Of a DNA stretch of 64,000 bases, positions 51,447 to 59,983 are shown one piece after another (the first letter of the stretch is position 1; every line of letters starts with the position of its first letter). Origin of the DNA: Agromyces marinus (GTDB lineage: Bacteria > Actinomycetota > Actinomycetes > Actinomycetales > Microbacteriaceae); NCBI RefSeq assembly GCF_021442325.1, contig NZ_CP087879.1, positions 1,302,001-1,366,000 of the forward strand. The letters run 5' to 3'. Position numbers and translations under genes: made by a program. A model generated the notes under the pieces. It did no database searches. It was not told the origin of the DNA and saw nothing but the letters and a program-made list of their open reading frames with translations.

Positions 51447-52298
51447 ATGCACTCCAGCACCCCCACCACGCCTGCCCAGCCCGCGGACGCCCCCGTCCGC
51501 ACCGATGCGGCCACCCGCCGCGGCGCACGCCGGAGCCGCGCGTCCCGCCGCCGCATGCTGCTCGGCGCAGGTGCGCTCGTCGCGATCGGCGCCGTCGCCG
51601 GCACCGGGCTGACCGTCAACCAGGCCCTCGCCGCGCAGCGCGTCGCGGAGACGAGCGCGCTCACCGAGTCGACCGGCCTCGCCGGCGAGCAGCTCGGCGC
51701 GTACGCCGGCATCGCACAGGCGAAGGTGCACGCCGAGGCCCAGGACACGCTCACGCTCGCGACCGACACGCTCGCGGAGGTCGAGGGCAAGATCGACGCC
51801 ACCGGGCTCGCGTCGTCGGTCGCCTCGCTGGGCGAGTTCGAGACGCTCCCGCTCGACGACGTGCGCGACCGCGTGGCGTCGACCCGGTCGGAGATCGACG
51901 AGGCCGCAGCGAGCGCCGCCGCCTACGACAAGGCGCTCGCCGAGCGGAAGGCCGCCGAGCGCCGCGCCGCGGAACTCGCGCGCGCCAACACGCCCGAGGG
52001 CGCCAAGGCCACGGCCCGCTCGCTCGCCGCATCCCAGTACGGCTGGGGCGAGGGGCAGTTCGGCTGCCTCGTGAACCTGTGGAACAAGGAGTCCGGCTGG
52101 AACTACCAGGCCACCAACCCGTCCAGCGGTGCGTACGGCATCGTGCAGGCGTGGCCCGCGGAGAAGCTCGCGACCGCGGGCGCCGACTGGAAGACCAACG
52201 CCACCACCCAGATCAAGTGGGGCCTGGACTACATCTCACGCGGTTACGGCTCGCCGTGCGCCGCATGGGGCCACTCGCAGTCCGTGAACTGGTACTGA
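51447..52298 (+). CDS. Secreted/anchored transglycosylase-like protein
   Basis: 283 residues, paralogue of the gene at 46508. N-terminal Thr/Pro/Ala-rich part, Arg-rich stretch, membrane segment (about 43-63), helical stalk rich in Ala/Glu, and the C-terminal domain YGWGEGQFGCLVNLWNKESG (likely catalytic Glu), SSGAYGIVQAWPAEKL, QIKWGLDYISRGYG and the shared ending GHSQSVNWY. The last ~90 residues are the conserved part; the stalk is diverged. Probable cell-wall lytic transglycosylase. It lies divergent to the YchJ-type gene. Confidence 0.87.
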   Translation: MHSSTPTTPAQPADAPVRTDAATRRGARRSRASRRRMLLGAGALVAIGAVAGTGLTVNQALAAQRVAETSALTESTGLAGEQLGAYAGIAQAKVHAEAQDTLTLATDTLAEVEGKIDATGLASSVASLGEFETLPLDDVRDRVASTRSEIDEAAASAAAYDKALAERKAAERRAAELARANTPEGAKATARSLAASQYGWGEGQFGCLVNLWNKESGWNYQATNPSSGAYGIVQAWPAEKLATAGADWKTNATTQIKWGLDYISRGYGSPCAAWGHSQSVNWY

Positions 52299-52304
52299 CC
52301 CGGC

Positions 52305-52598
52305 TCAGCTCGCCCTCGGGTCGAGCAGCTCGCGCCGGTCGGGATGCCGGTCGAACCACTGCTCCACGTACCAGCAGCTCGGCACGATGCGTCGGGCGCC
52401 CTGCGCCTCGACGTCGTCGACGGCGAACGCCACGAGATCGGCCGCGAGCCCGCTCCCGCGATACGGCGGATTGGTGAACGTGCGCACGAACGCGACCGCA
52501 TCGCCGAGCTCGCGATAGTCGAGCACGCTCGCCACCTGCCCGTCGACACGGAGCACGTACCGGCGCTGGTCGGGTTCGTGGAGAAGTTCCCTGCTCAC
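52305..52598 (-). CDS. Small GNAT-type acetyltransferase (YjdJ-like)
   Basis: 97 residues, the compact GNAT family: RYVLRVDGQVASVLDYRELG, FVRTFTNPPYRGSGLAADLV (acetyl-CoA loop YRGSGLA) and IVPSCWYVEQWFDRHPD. Substrate unknown. GTG 52598 is chosen because minus-strand TAGCGT ends 7 bases before it; a GTG three codons upstream is the alternative. Convergent with the transglycosylase-like gene, 6 bases between stops. Confidence 0.87.
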   Translation of the reverse strand: MSRELLHEPDQRRYVLRVDGQVASVLDYRELGDAVAFVRTFTNPPYRGSGLAADLVAFAVDDVEAQGARRIVPSCWYVEQWFDRHPDRRELLDPRAS

Positions 52599-52605
52599 CC
52601 GGCCC

Positions 52606-52611
52606 ACGCTA
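52606..52611 (-). promoter_or_regulatory. -10 element of leaderless GNAT gene
   Basis: Minus-strand TAGCGT ends 7 bases before GTG 52598. Confidence 0.45.
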
Positions 52612-52634
52612 CGCCAGTGCGCGGGCGGGCGCGG

Positions 52635-53006
52635 TCAGCGCCCGCGAAGTCGGTCGAGATCGCGACGCTCGCGCTTGGTCGGCCGGCCCGCACCCCGATC
52701 GCGGACGGGCACGGTCGGAACCGCCTCGCGGGGCAGAGGAGCGGGCGTGCGATCCTCCACGGCCGTCGCCGCGAGCTCCGCCGACACGCGCTTCACGATC
52801 GGGCGCCGCACGATCAGGGTGCGGTCGAACCCGTGCAGGCGCACCCGGACCTCGTCACCCGGCCGCACCGCCTGCGCGGCCTTCGCGCGCTCGCCGTTGA
52901 CCCGCACGTGGCCCGCCCGGCACGCGGTGGTCGCCGCGGACCGCGTCTTGCAGACGCGGACCGCCCACAGCCACGCGTCCACGCGTGCCGACTCGAGCTC
53001 CGCCAT
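52635..53006 (-). CDS. S4-domain RNA-binding protein (HSP15-like)
   Basis: 123 residues. The S4 domain covers about residues 8-60 (RVDAWLWAVRVCKTRSAATT, GHVRVNGERAKAAQAVRPGD), with a basic C-terminal tail ending RPTKRERRDLDRLRGR. The Hsp15 family binds stalled 50S subunits with nascent chains; members like this one are found in many actinobacteria. The ATG at 53006 lies 6 bases behind minus-strand TAGGCT, so leaderless. Confidence 0.88.
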   Translation of the reverse strand: MAELESARVDAWLWAVRVCKTRSAATTACRAGHVRVNGERAKAAQAVRPGDEVRVRLHGFDRTLIVRRPIVKRVSAELAATAVEDRTPAPLPREAVPTVPVRDRGAGRPTKRERRDLDRLRGR

Positions 53007-53012
53007 CCCCTC

Positions 53013-53018
53013 AGCCTA
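53013..53018 (-). promoter_or_regulatory. -10 element of leaderless S4 gene
   Basis: Minus-strand TAGGCT ends 6 bases before the ATG at 53006. Confidence 0.5.
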
Positions 53019-53049
53019 CGACGGCGAACGGATGCCGACCCGCGTCGCG

Positions 53050-53949
53050 TCAGCGGATGAGCGCCCACCAGATCATGAGCATCGTGACGAAGAATCCGAC
53101 GACGTAGTTGATGAGGATGAAGTGCCGCCACCCGCGGTTGGACGTGCCCGACGCGGCATCCGTCACCGAACGATAGGGCCAGGCCGCCCACAGGTACGGC
53201 AGCACCAGCAGGGCCGCGAGCGGGCCCGGCCACTCCGTCGCGAGCATCAACAGGCCCGCCGCGAGCCACAGGGCCAGCGCGATCCGGACCGTCGTCGCCG
53301 CGCCGAACGCCGTCGCGATCGACGCGATCCCGGCCTCCCGGTCCGGCACCACGTCCTGCACGGCGCCGAACGCATGGCTGGCCATGCCCCAGCAGAAGAA
53401 CGCGACGAGCAGCGCGACCAACGGCCAGGTCGGCGCGGCTCCCGCGATCGCCAGACCGTACACGGCCGGGCTCACGAAGTGCGTGCTCGAGGTCGCCGAA
53501 TCCAGCACCGGGACCTCCTTGAACCGCAGGCCCGGCACCGAGTACGCGAACACCGCGAACAGGCTCACCGCGAGCACGAGCCACGACCACGGCGACCCGG
53601 CACCGAGCCACAGCAGCAGTGCCACGAGCGGGGCCGCGGTCGCGACGCCCGACCACACGACCGCACGGTGCAGCCCCGGGTCGAGCAACGCCCCCTCCGC
53701 GCCGCCCTTGCGCGGGTTTCGGAGGTCGGACTCGTAGTCGTACACGTCGTTCACGCCGTACATGAGCAGGTTGTACGGAACGAGGAAGAACAGCGTGCCG
53801 ACGACGAAGACCGCATCGACGCGACCGGTCGTCAGCACGTACGCCGCCGCGAACGGGAACGCGGTGTTGATCCAGCTGACCGGCCGCGACGACCACAGGA
53901 CCTGCCCGGCCGCCCGGAGCGCGCCGACCCGCGCGCGTTCGGCGCTCAT
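53050..53949 (-). CDS. crtEb: Lycopene elongase, UbiA-type prenyltransferase
   Basis: 299 residues, UbiA family with about eight membrane helices. The two Asp-rich motifs are NDVYDYESD (about 66-74) and QDVVPDREAG. In C50-carotenoid clusters this enzyme adds C5 units to both ends of lycopene (lycopene to nonaflavuxanthin and flavuxanthin). Last gene of the carotenoid operon; the ATG overlaps the stop of crtYf (ATGA). A menaquinone or other UbiA role is unlikely given the neighbours. Confidence 0.9.
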   Translation of the reverse strand: MSAERARVGALRAAGQVLWSSRPVSWINTAFPFAAAYVLTTGRVDAVFVVGTLFFLVPYNLLMYGVNDVYDYESDLRNPRKGGAEGALLDPGLHRAVVWSGVATAAPLVALLLWLGAGSPWSWLVLAVSLFAVFAYSVPGLRFKEVPVLDSATSSTHFVSPAVYGLAIAGAAPTWPLVALLVAFFCWGMASHAFGAVQDVVPDREAGIASIATAFGAATTVRIALALWLAAGLLMLATEWPGPLAALLVLPYLWAAWPYRSVTDAASGTSNRGWRHFILINYVVGFFVTMLMIWWALIR

Positions 53950-54299
53950 CGCGAACCTCCGGCCCGTCGGCGCGCGAACAGCGACCACACGGCCGGGAGC
54001 AGCAGCACCCCCGCGATCGGGTACAGGAAGTCCTCGACGGGTGCGAGCCCGATCGTGACCCCGGAGCGTCGGTCCTCGTCGTAGGCCACGATCCCCGCGG
54101 CGATGATGAGCGTGTCGAACACCGCGGTCAGCACGAGCAGGACCGCGGCCGCCGCCGACGTCGCGACCGCGCGGCGACGACCCGCGCGGCGACGACCCGC
54201 GCCGGGTCCCCGCGACCCGGAACTCCCGCGAGGCCATCCGACCCGGGCCACGACCGCCGCCACGACGAGGAACGGAATGCTGATCAGCAGGTACGTCAC
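53946..54299 (-). CDS. crtYf: C50 carotenoid epsilon/gamma-cyclase subunit
   Basis: 117 residues, lycopene-cyclase-domain membrane protein with three predicted helices (TYLLISIPFLVVAAVVARVG; VLLVLTAVFDTLIIAAGIVA; FLYPIAGVLLLPAVWSLF). The second helix carries FDTLIIAAGI and a DE pair (YDEDRR), as in heterodimeric CrtYe/CrtYf cyclases. An Arg/Gly-rich loop (residues 22-45) is unusually long. GTG 54299 overlaps the crtYe stop (GTGA). Assignment of Yf versus Ye follows the usual gene order. Confidence 0.85.
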   Translation of the reverse strand: MTYLLISIPFLVVAAVVARVGWPRGSSGSRGPGAGRRRAGRRRAVATSAAAAVLLVLTAVFDTLIIAAGIVAYDEDRRSGVTIGLAPVEDFLYPIAGVLLLPAVWSLFARRRAGGSR

Positions 54300-54652
54300 C
54301 GGTCACCGCCTCCCGACCGGACCTCGGCATCGCGGCCGGCCCGGACCTCGAGGATCCGTTCGAAACCGAGCACGAGCACGAGCGTGAGGTAGCACAGGAA
54401 CACCAGGAACACCGGTTCCTCGAGCGGCAGCTCCGGAGCCAGCTCGATGCCCGTCACGATCGACGAGTCGCCGCGGAAGAACACGCCCGACAGGATGCCC
54501 GCGGCATCCCACACGAGGAAGAAGGCGACGCCGATCCCGACCGTCGCCGCCGCCGCGAGCGGGGCGCGCCAGAACACGAGGCGCCAGCGCGCATCGATGA
54601 GCGCCATGCACCCGATCACCGCGGAGAGGCCCGCGAGGTAGACCAGCCCCAT
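54296..54652 (-). CDS. crtYe: C50 carotenoid epsilon/gamma-cyclase subunit
   Basis: 118 residues with three membrane helices (GLVYLAGLSAVIGCMALIDA; AAATVGIGVAFFLVWDAAGI; EPVFLVFLCYLTLVLVLGFE). DARWRLVF and GIELAPELPLEEPVFL match small lycopene cyclase subunits. Works as a heterodimer with CrtYf on flavuxanthin. Starts one base inside the crtI stop (TGATG); ends in the crtYf start. Confidence 0.86.
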   Translation of the reverse strand: MGLVYLAGLSAVIGCMALIDARWRLVFWRAPLAAAATVGIGVAFFLVWDAAGILSGVFFRGDSSIVTGIELAPELPLEEPVFLVFLCYLTLVLVLGFERILEVRAGRDAEVRSGGGDR

Positions 54653-56265
54653 CAGCGACCCGCCGGCCACTGCCGAGCGCCCGCGGCATCCGCGCCGTCG
54701 GGCTCGGCGATCGGCCCGGTCGAACGATCGCCGCGCACGCGCTTGAGCACGTTCTCGGCACTGATGAGGCACATCGGCAACCCGATCCCCGGCGTCGTCG
54801 AACCGCCCGCGTAGTACAGGCCCTCCACCCGGCGCGACCGGTTCGAACCCCGCAGGAAGGCGGACTGCCGCAACGTGTGAGCCGGCCCGAGCGCCCCGCC
54901 CCGCCACGAGTTCAGGCCCTCCTCGAAATCGGCCGGCCCGACCGTGCGCCGGACCACGATCCGCTCCGACAGGTCGCCGACCCCGGGCAGCCGCGAGATG
55001 CGGCGGATGGCGGCATCCGCCGTCTCCTCGACGAGCCGGTCGCCCGACCCGCCCTCACCGCCGCGCCCGATCGAGGGATCGGCGGGCACCGGCACCAGCA
55101 GGAACAGGTTCGTGTCGCCGGGCGGCGCCACCGTGGCATCCGTCGCACTCGGCATGCACGCGTAGAACGAAGCGGGGTCGGGCACCCTCGGATCCGAACC
55201 GAAGATCGCGTCGAAGTTCGTCCGCCAGTCCTCCGTGAAGAACAGCGTGTGGTGGGCCAGCTCGGGAACCCGGCCGCGGATGCCGAGCATCGCCAGCACC
55301 GCCCCGGGGCCCGACGTCCGCCGCCGCCACCACGACTCCGGGTACGTCTGCGCGGCCACCGGGAGCAACTGCGTCTCCGTGTGGTGCAGGTCGGCGGCCG
55401 AGACCACACGATGCGCCGGAGCGACCACCTCGCGCCCGTCCGAGGTGCGGAACCGGGCGCCCCTGACCGCCGGCCGCGGGCCGTCCCACGACAACTCGAT
55501 CGCCTCGACCCGCGCACCCGTGACGATCTCGACCCCCGCGCCGACCGCGATCGCGGCGATCCGCTCGATCAACCCGGCGAACCCCCCGCGCGGATACGCC
55601 ACGCCCTCCCCGAGATCCAGGTGGCTCATCAGGTGGTACAGGGCCGGAGTCCGATCCGGCGACGAACCGAGGAACACCGCCGGGTAGCCGAGGACCTGCC
55701 GCAGGCGGCGATCGCGCACGGCCCGCGCGGCGAACCGCTCCAGGCTCGTGCCGAGCAGCCGAGCCATCCGGCCCGACTCCCGCACCACCTCGCCCGCGGC
55801 CAGCCCGCGGACGTCCGTGAAGTCCGTGTACAGGAACCTCCGCAACGCCAGGTCGTAGGCGGAATCGGCCGAATCGAGGTAGCGCTCGAGCGCCCGCCCC
55901 GCGCCGGGCTCGACCGACTCGAACAGCTCGACGTTCGCGGCACGCGTCGAGCGCACGTCCAGCGGCTCCTCGTACCCGTCCGCCCAGACCCGATACCCGG
56001 GGTCGAGCCGCACCGGGTCGACCTCGGCCGCGGCGCTCGTCCCGAACAGGCGGAAGAAATGCTCGAACACCTCGGGCATGAGGTACCACGACGGACCGGT
56101 GTCGAACCGGAAGCCGTGACGCGACCAACTCCCCGCGCGCCCGCCCACCTCGTCGCGCGCCTCCAGCAGCGTCACCCGATGCCCGTCCCGCGCGAGCAGC
56201 GCGGCCGTCGCCAGCCCCGCGATCCCGCCCCCGATCACCACGATCCGCTCCGAACCGCCGATCAT
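54652..56265 (-). CDS. crtI: Phytoene desaturase
   Basis: 537 residues. FAD-binding N-terminus VVIGGGIAGLATAALLARDG (about 8-27) with LEARDEVGGRAGSW, and the carotenoid-desaturase C-terminal signature GLYYAGGSTTPGIGLPMCLI. Converts phytoene to lycopene. ATG 56265 overlaps the crtB stop (ATGA). Some proline/glycine-rich variation in the last 30 residues. Confidence 0.94.
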   Translation of the reverse strand: MIGGSERIVVIGGGIAGLATAALLARDGHRVTLLEARDEVGGRAGSWSRHGFRFDTGPSWYLMPEVFEHFFRLFGTSAAAEVDPVRLDPGYRVWADGYEEPLDVRSTRAANVELFESVEPGAGRALERYLDSADSAYDLALRRFLYTDFTDVRGLAAGEVVRESGRMARLLGTSLERFAARAVRDRRLRQVLGYPAVFLGSSPDRTPALYHLMSHLDLGEGVAYPRGGFAGLIERIAAIAVGAGVEIVTGARVEAIELSWDGPRPAVRGARFRTSDGREVVAPAHRVVSAADLHHTETQLLPVAAQTYPESWWRRRTSGPGAVLAMLGIRGRVPELAHHTLFFTEDWRTNFDAIFGSDPRVPDPASFYACMPSATDATVAPPGDTNLFLLVPVPADPSIGRGGEGGSGDRLVEETADAAIRRISRLPGVGDLSERIVVRRTVGPADFEEGLNSWRGGALGPAHTLRQSAFLRGSNRSRRVEGLYYAGGSTTPGIGLPMCLISAENVLKRVRGDRSTGPIAEPDGADAAGARQWPAGR

Positions 56266-57158
56266 CGCCGACCACCTCCCGTCGTCAACGCCGACCGCAC
56301 CGCGATCGCGAACTTCTCCCCGTCGGGCACCCGGATCCGAGTCGCGATGATCGACGACGCGGGCGTCGCACGACACCGGGTCGCAAGACTCGCGAACACC
56401 CCGTGCGCCGCGGCGACCGAGGCCCGCGCTCGCCGCGGGAGCTCGGGGATCGCCGCGCGCGCGAGGTCGAGATCGCGTTCGATGTCGTCGAGGATCGCGG
56501 ACTTGTCGGCCTCGGAGAACGCATCCGGGTCGACGCCGGGGAAGTAGTTCCTGCCGAGCGTGCGCCAGTCCGTCGCGAGGTCGCGGAGGAAGTTGATCTT
56601 CTGGAACGCCGCGCCGAGATGGACCGCGCCGCGCTCGAGCCGGGCTCGCCGGGCGGGGTCGACACCGGATCCGGACTCGTCGACCAGGAACGCCGCGAGG
56701 CACATCAGGCCCACGACCTCCGCGGAACCGTGGATGTACTCGGCGATCTCCTCCGGCGCGATTGGCGTCGGATCGAGGTCGCGCCGCATCGACGCGAAGA
56801 ACGGGCGCGTCAGCTCGACACCGAACCCGCACTCGCGTGCCACCGAGGCGAACGCGTGCACGACCAGGTTCGCCGAGTACCCGCGGGCCAGTGCCCGCTC
56901 GACCTCCTGCTCCAGGCCGTCCAGCACGTCGCGCTGCTCGAGCACGTCCAGTCCGGCCTCGGCGGCCGCGCCGTCCACGACCTCGTCCGCGACCCGGACG
57001 AGCGCGTACACGGTGCGGATCCGATGTCGCGTGGCAGGGTCGAGCAGCCGCGCCGCCGTCCCGAACGACGTCGAGTACCGGGCGATCACGGTCGCCGAAC
57101 TCGCCTCGGCGGCATCCGAGTACCGCGCGAGCAGCCCGCGGTCGTCGCGCGCGCTCAC
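56262..57158 (-). CDS. crtB: Phytoene synthase
   Basis: 298 residues, squalene/phytoene synthase fold. First Asp-rich motif VRVADEVVDG (DEVVD, about 52-56), second GAAFQKINFLRDLATDW with RNYFPG (D-x-x-x-D). Joins two geranylgeranyl-PP to phytoene. GTG 57158 overlaps the crtE stop (GTGA). The 915-residue open frame that covers this region in another phase is a shadow. Confidence 0.93.
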   Translation of the reverse strand: MSARDDRGLLARYSDAAEASSATVIARYSTSFGTAARLLDPATRHRIRTVYALVRVADEVVDGAAAEAGLDVLEQRDVLDGLEQEVERALARGYSANLVVHAFASVARECGFGVELTRPFFASMRRDLDPTPIAPEEIAEYIHGSAEVVGLMCLAAFLVDESGSGVDPARRARLERGAVHLGAAFQKINFLRDLATDWRTLGRNYFPGVDPDAFSEADKSAILDDIERDLDLARAAIPELPRRARASVAAAHGVFASLATRCRATPASSIIATRIRVPDGEKFAIAVRSALTTGGGRR

Positions 57159-58201
57159 CGGACGCGTCCGATCGCCTGCTGCGCGAACCCCGCCAGCTCC
57201 GACCGCAGCTGGAGGGGGACCTCCGCACCCTCCAGCTCGTGCAGCGCGAGCGTGACGTGCTCGGCCGCCGACGCGACCGCGGCGTCGAGCGCACCGCACC
57301 CGCGCAGTCGCTCGCGCAACGCCGACGCGCCCGCGTCGTCGAGCGCAGGATCGCCCAGGCGGTCGCGGATCTCCGGCCACGCCGTCGTCGCGGCCGCATG
57401 CGCGATCAACGCCGTCCGCTTGCCCTCGCGCAGGTCGGCGGACGCCGACTTCCCCGTGCTCACCGGGTCGCCGAAGACGCCGAGCACGTCGTCCGTGATC
57501 TGGAAGGCCACACCCGCGAGGCGCCCGAACCGGCCGAGCGCCGCCACCGCGGACGCGGGCGCCCCGGCCAGCACGGCGCCCGCCGACAGCGGCGCCTCGA
57601 ACGAGTACACGGCCGTCTTCTGCTCGAGCATCGCCAGCACGCCCTCCAGTTCGGGCGTGGATCCGTGCAGCGACGAGACCACGTCGGCGAGCTCGCCTGC
57701 AGCTGACACGAAGACCGCGTGATCGAGGATGTCGAGCAGCGCCCGCCTCCGGTCGTCGCCGATCGGCAGGATCGCGATCTCCCGGTGGGCGCGGCTCAGC
57801 GCGAGATCGCCCGCGAGCACGGCCGCGGTGGCGCCCCACACCTCGCTCGCCCGGGCATCCCCGCCGAACTCGGTCGCGCGCGCCGCGAAGCGACCCGCCA
57901 CGTTCGGCACGCCCCGCCGAACCGTGTCCCGATCGATCAGGTCGTCGTGGATCAGGAACGCCGTGTGCAGCAGCTCGAACGCCAGGGCCACGCCGGTCAC
58001 CACCGTGCGGTCGACCCCGCCGAACCCCCGGTACGCCGACCACACCAGCCCGGGGCGGATCCGCTTCCCGCCCGAGCTCTGATGCTCGATCGACTCCCAC
58101 AGCGCGGCGTAGTGGCTGCCGTAGGCACCCGCTCGCAATCGCGCCTCGGCGAAGAAGACCCGGAGCCCCTCGTCGACGTCGGCATCGAGCCGTTCAGGCA
58201 C
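57155..58201 (-). CDS. crtE: Geranylgeranyl diphosphate synthase
   Basis: 348 residues, trans-prenyl diphosphate synthase. Substrate-binding FELLHTAFLIHDDLIDRD (first DDxxD, DDLID) and FQITDDVLGVFGDP (second Asp motif), plus GGKRIRPGLV at the front. Supplies GGPP for CrtB; called idsA/crtE in Corynebacterium-type clusters. GTG 58201 overlaps the idi stop by 8 bases. Confidence 0.93.
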   Translation of the reverse strand: MPERLDADVDEGLRVFFAEARLRAGAYGSHYAALWESIEHQSSGGKRIRPGLVWSAYRGFGGVDRTVVTGVALAFELLHTAFLIHDDLIDRDTVRRGVPNVAGRFAARATEFGGDARASEVWGATAAVLAGDLALSRAHREIAILPIGDDRRRALLDILDHAVFVSAAGELADVVSSLHGSTPELEGVLAMLEQKTAVYSFEAPLSAGAVLAGAPASAVAALGRFGRLAGVAFQITDDVLGVFGDPVSTGKSASADLREGKRTALIAHAAATTAWPEIRDRLGDPALDDAGASALRERLRGCGALDAAVASAAEHVTLALHELEGAEVPLQLRSELAGFAQQAIGRVR

Positions 58202-58736
58202 GGAACAGCTCCAGTTCCTCGGCCTGCAGCACCAGCCACGGGCTGAACGCCCACGGCGTCGCGCGGATCGCGGCCGCGAACTGCTCCGGCCGGACCCAGC
58301 GGTACTCGGCGACCTCGCGCGGATTCGGATCGGGCTCGGCCGAAGCGGTGGCCACGTAGACCGGGCACACCTCGTTCTCCACGATGCCCGCGGCATCCGT
58401 CGCCCGGTACCGGAACAACGGCAGGGCCAGGTCGATGCCGGTCAACTCGAGCCCCAACTCGTGATCGGCCCTCCGCCGCACCGCATGCAGCAACGGCTCG
58501 GCCGGGCGGGGGTGACCGCAGAACGAGTTCGTCCACACCCCGGGCCAGGTCTGCTTCGTCACCGCCCGACGGGTGACGAGCACCTCGCCGATCGGATTCA
58601 CGACGTGGCACGAGAACGCCAGGTGCAACTCGGTCGACGGCCCGTGCGCGGCGCTCTTCGGTGCGCGGCCGATGGGCGTACCCGACTCGTCGAGGAGCAC
58701 CACCTCGTCCTCGAGACCGTTCATCGTGCGGTCCAT
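58194..58736 (-). CDS. idi: Isopentenyl-diphosphate delta-isomerase, type 1
   Basis: 180 residues, Nudix-fold IPP isomerase. The active-site Cys lies in WTNSFCGHPRPAE and the Glu/metal residues in ADHELGLEL and ENEVCPVY. Interconverts IPP and DMAPP. ATG 58736 has GGAGGGAGG upstream. First gene of the operon idi-crtE-crtB-crtI-crtYe-crtYf-crtEb, all overlapping. The promoter is in the 147-base divergent gap; I could not identify it with certainty. Confidence 0.94.
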   Translation of the reverse strand: MDRTMNGLEDEVVLLDESGTPIGRAPKSAAHGPSTELHLAFSCHVVNPIGEVLVTRRAVTKQTWPGVWTNSFCGHPRPAEPLLHAVRRRADHELGLELTGIDLALPLFRYRATDAAGIVENEVCPVYVATASAEPDPNPREVAEYRWVRPEQFAAAIRATPWAFSPWLVLQAEELELFRA

Positions 58737-58883
58737 GGGTCCTCCCTCCGGCTGTGCGGGTGCATCAGCCCCCGCGTCATGTGGACGAAGCTATCGAACG
58801 CCGATCCGGTCGGGAACAACCGAAAGTTCGATCAGGCCACGCAGACGGATGTCGCACCCGACCGACTGCGGCATGCTGGAGAC

Positions 58884-59351
58884 GTGACGCGAACGAGTGG
58901 CGACGGCTGGGTCGAGGGGCCGGGCGGCGCCAGGTACTGGGGGAGGTTCGGCGCGGCCGGGCTGCTGATCCTCGAACCCGGCGGCACGGTCCTCATGCAG
59001 CACCGCGCGGCGTGGAGCCACTTCGGCGGCACCTGGGGGATCCCCGGCGGCGCACGCGACGCCGGCGAGACCGCGTGGGCGGCCGCGGTCCGCGAGGCGA
59101 CCGAGGAGACCGGGATGCCGCGGGGAATCCTCGTGGAACGGTTCCAGAGCGTCCTCGACCTCGGGTTCTGGTCGTACACGACCGTCGTCGCCGACGCCGA
59201 ACGGCGATTCGAACCGCGTCTGGCCGACCCGGAATCGATCGAGCTGCGGTGGATCGCGCTCGCCGAGGTGGACGATCTGCCGCTGCATCCGCGCTTCGCG
59301 GAGTCGTGGCCGGCGTTGCGCGGCCGGATCCGGGCGACGAGCGGTCGATAG
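58884..59351 (+). CDS. Nudix hydrolase
   Basis: 155 residues. The Nudix box GGARDAGETAWAAAVREATE followed by ETGM (about 55-78) is a full match to G-x5-E-x7-R-E-x-x-E-E-T-G. The N-terminal half has RYWGRFGAAGLLILEPGG and WSHFGGTWGIPGG. Substrate unknown. GTG 58884 is the likely start (GGAG just before it). Divergent from idi; its TAG stop is shared with the -10 of the next gene. Confidence 0.85.
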   Translation: MTRTSGDGWVEGPGGARYWGRFGAAGLLILEPGGTVLMQHRAAWSHFGGTWGIPGGARDAGETAWAAAVREATEETGMPRGILVERFQSVLDLGFWSYTTVVADAERRFEPRLADPESIELRWIALAEVDDLPLHPRFAESWPALRGRIRATSGR

Positions 59352-59354
59352 GAT
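59349..59354 (+). promoter_or_regulatory. -10 element of leaderless phosphatidyltransferase gene
   Basis: TAGGAT overlaps the upstream stop codon and ends 6 bases before GTG 59361. Confidence 0.45.
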
Positions 59355-59360
59355 CGACTC

Positions 59361-59981
59361 GTGGGCGGGCACAGTTCGGGGGTCTCGGATCGGGTCTGGA
59401 CCGTGCCCAACATCCTCAGCATGCTCCGGCTGCTGCTGGTGCCGGTGTTCCTCGTCCTCGTGGTCGCGGGGGAGTACGTCCCGGCACTCGTGGTGCTCGT
59501 CGTCGCGAGCCTGACCGACCTGCTCGACGGCTACCTCGCCCGGCGGCTCGGGCAGATCACCAGGCTCGGCCAACTGCTCGACCCCGCCGCCGACCGGCTG
59601 TACATCTTCGCCGCCCTCCTCGGGCTCGCCGCGAACGGCCTGGTCCCGTGGTGGATCGTCGTCGTGATCGTCGCGCGCGACGTGTTCCTCCTCGTGCTGG
59701 GCATCGTGCTCGCGAACCACGGATACGGGCCGCTGCCGGTCCACCAACTGGGCAAGGCCGCGACCTTCGCGCTGTTCTCGGGCGTGCCGATCATCATGCT
59801 CGGGCTCGCGTTCCCGCAGGTCCAGCCGGTCAGCGAGCCGATCGGCTGGGCCGTGACGATCTGGGGCGCCTTCCTCTACTGGTGGGCGGGCGTGATCTAC
59901 GCGATCGAGACCGCGCGTGTCGTCCGCCAGGCGCGGGTGTCCCCGCCCCCGGCATCCGATACGCTTGAGCAGGGAGGTTAG
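59361..59981 (+). CDS. CDP-alcohol phosphatidyltransferase (PgsA/cardiolipin-synthase type)
   Basis: 206 residues, membrane enzyme. The family signature is spread over DLLDGYLARRLGQITRLGQL and DPAADR (D-x2-D-G-x2-A-R-x8-G-x3-D-x3-D), with four to six helices. The product is phosphatidylglycerol phosphate or cardiolipin; the exact member cannot be told from the motif. The N-terminus VWTVPNILSMLRLLLVPVF is typical. It commonly precedes garA in Microbacteriaceae (recollection). GTG 59361 follows TAGGAT. Confidence 0.88.
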   Translation: MGGHSSGVSDRVWTVPNILSMLRLLLVPVFLVLVVAGEYVPALVVLVVASLTDLLDGYLARRLGQITRLGQLLDPAADRLYIFAALLGLAANGLVPWWIVVVIVARDVFLLVLGIVLANHGYGPLPVHQLGKAATFALFSGVPIIMLGLAFPQVQPVSEPIGWAVTIWGAFLYWWAGVIYAIETARVVRQARVSPPPASDTLEQGG

Positions 59982-59983
59982 CG

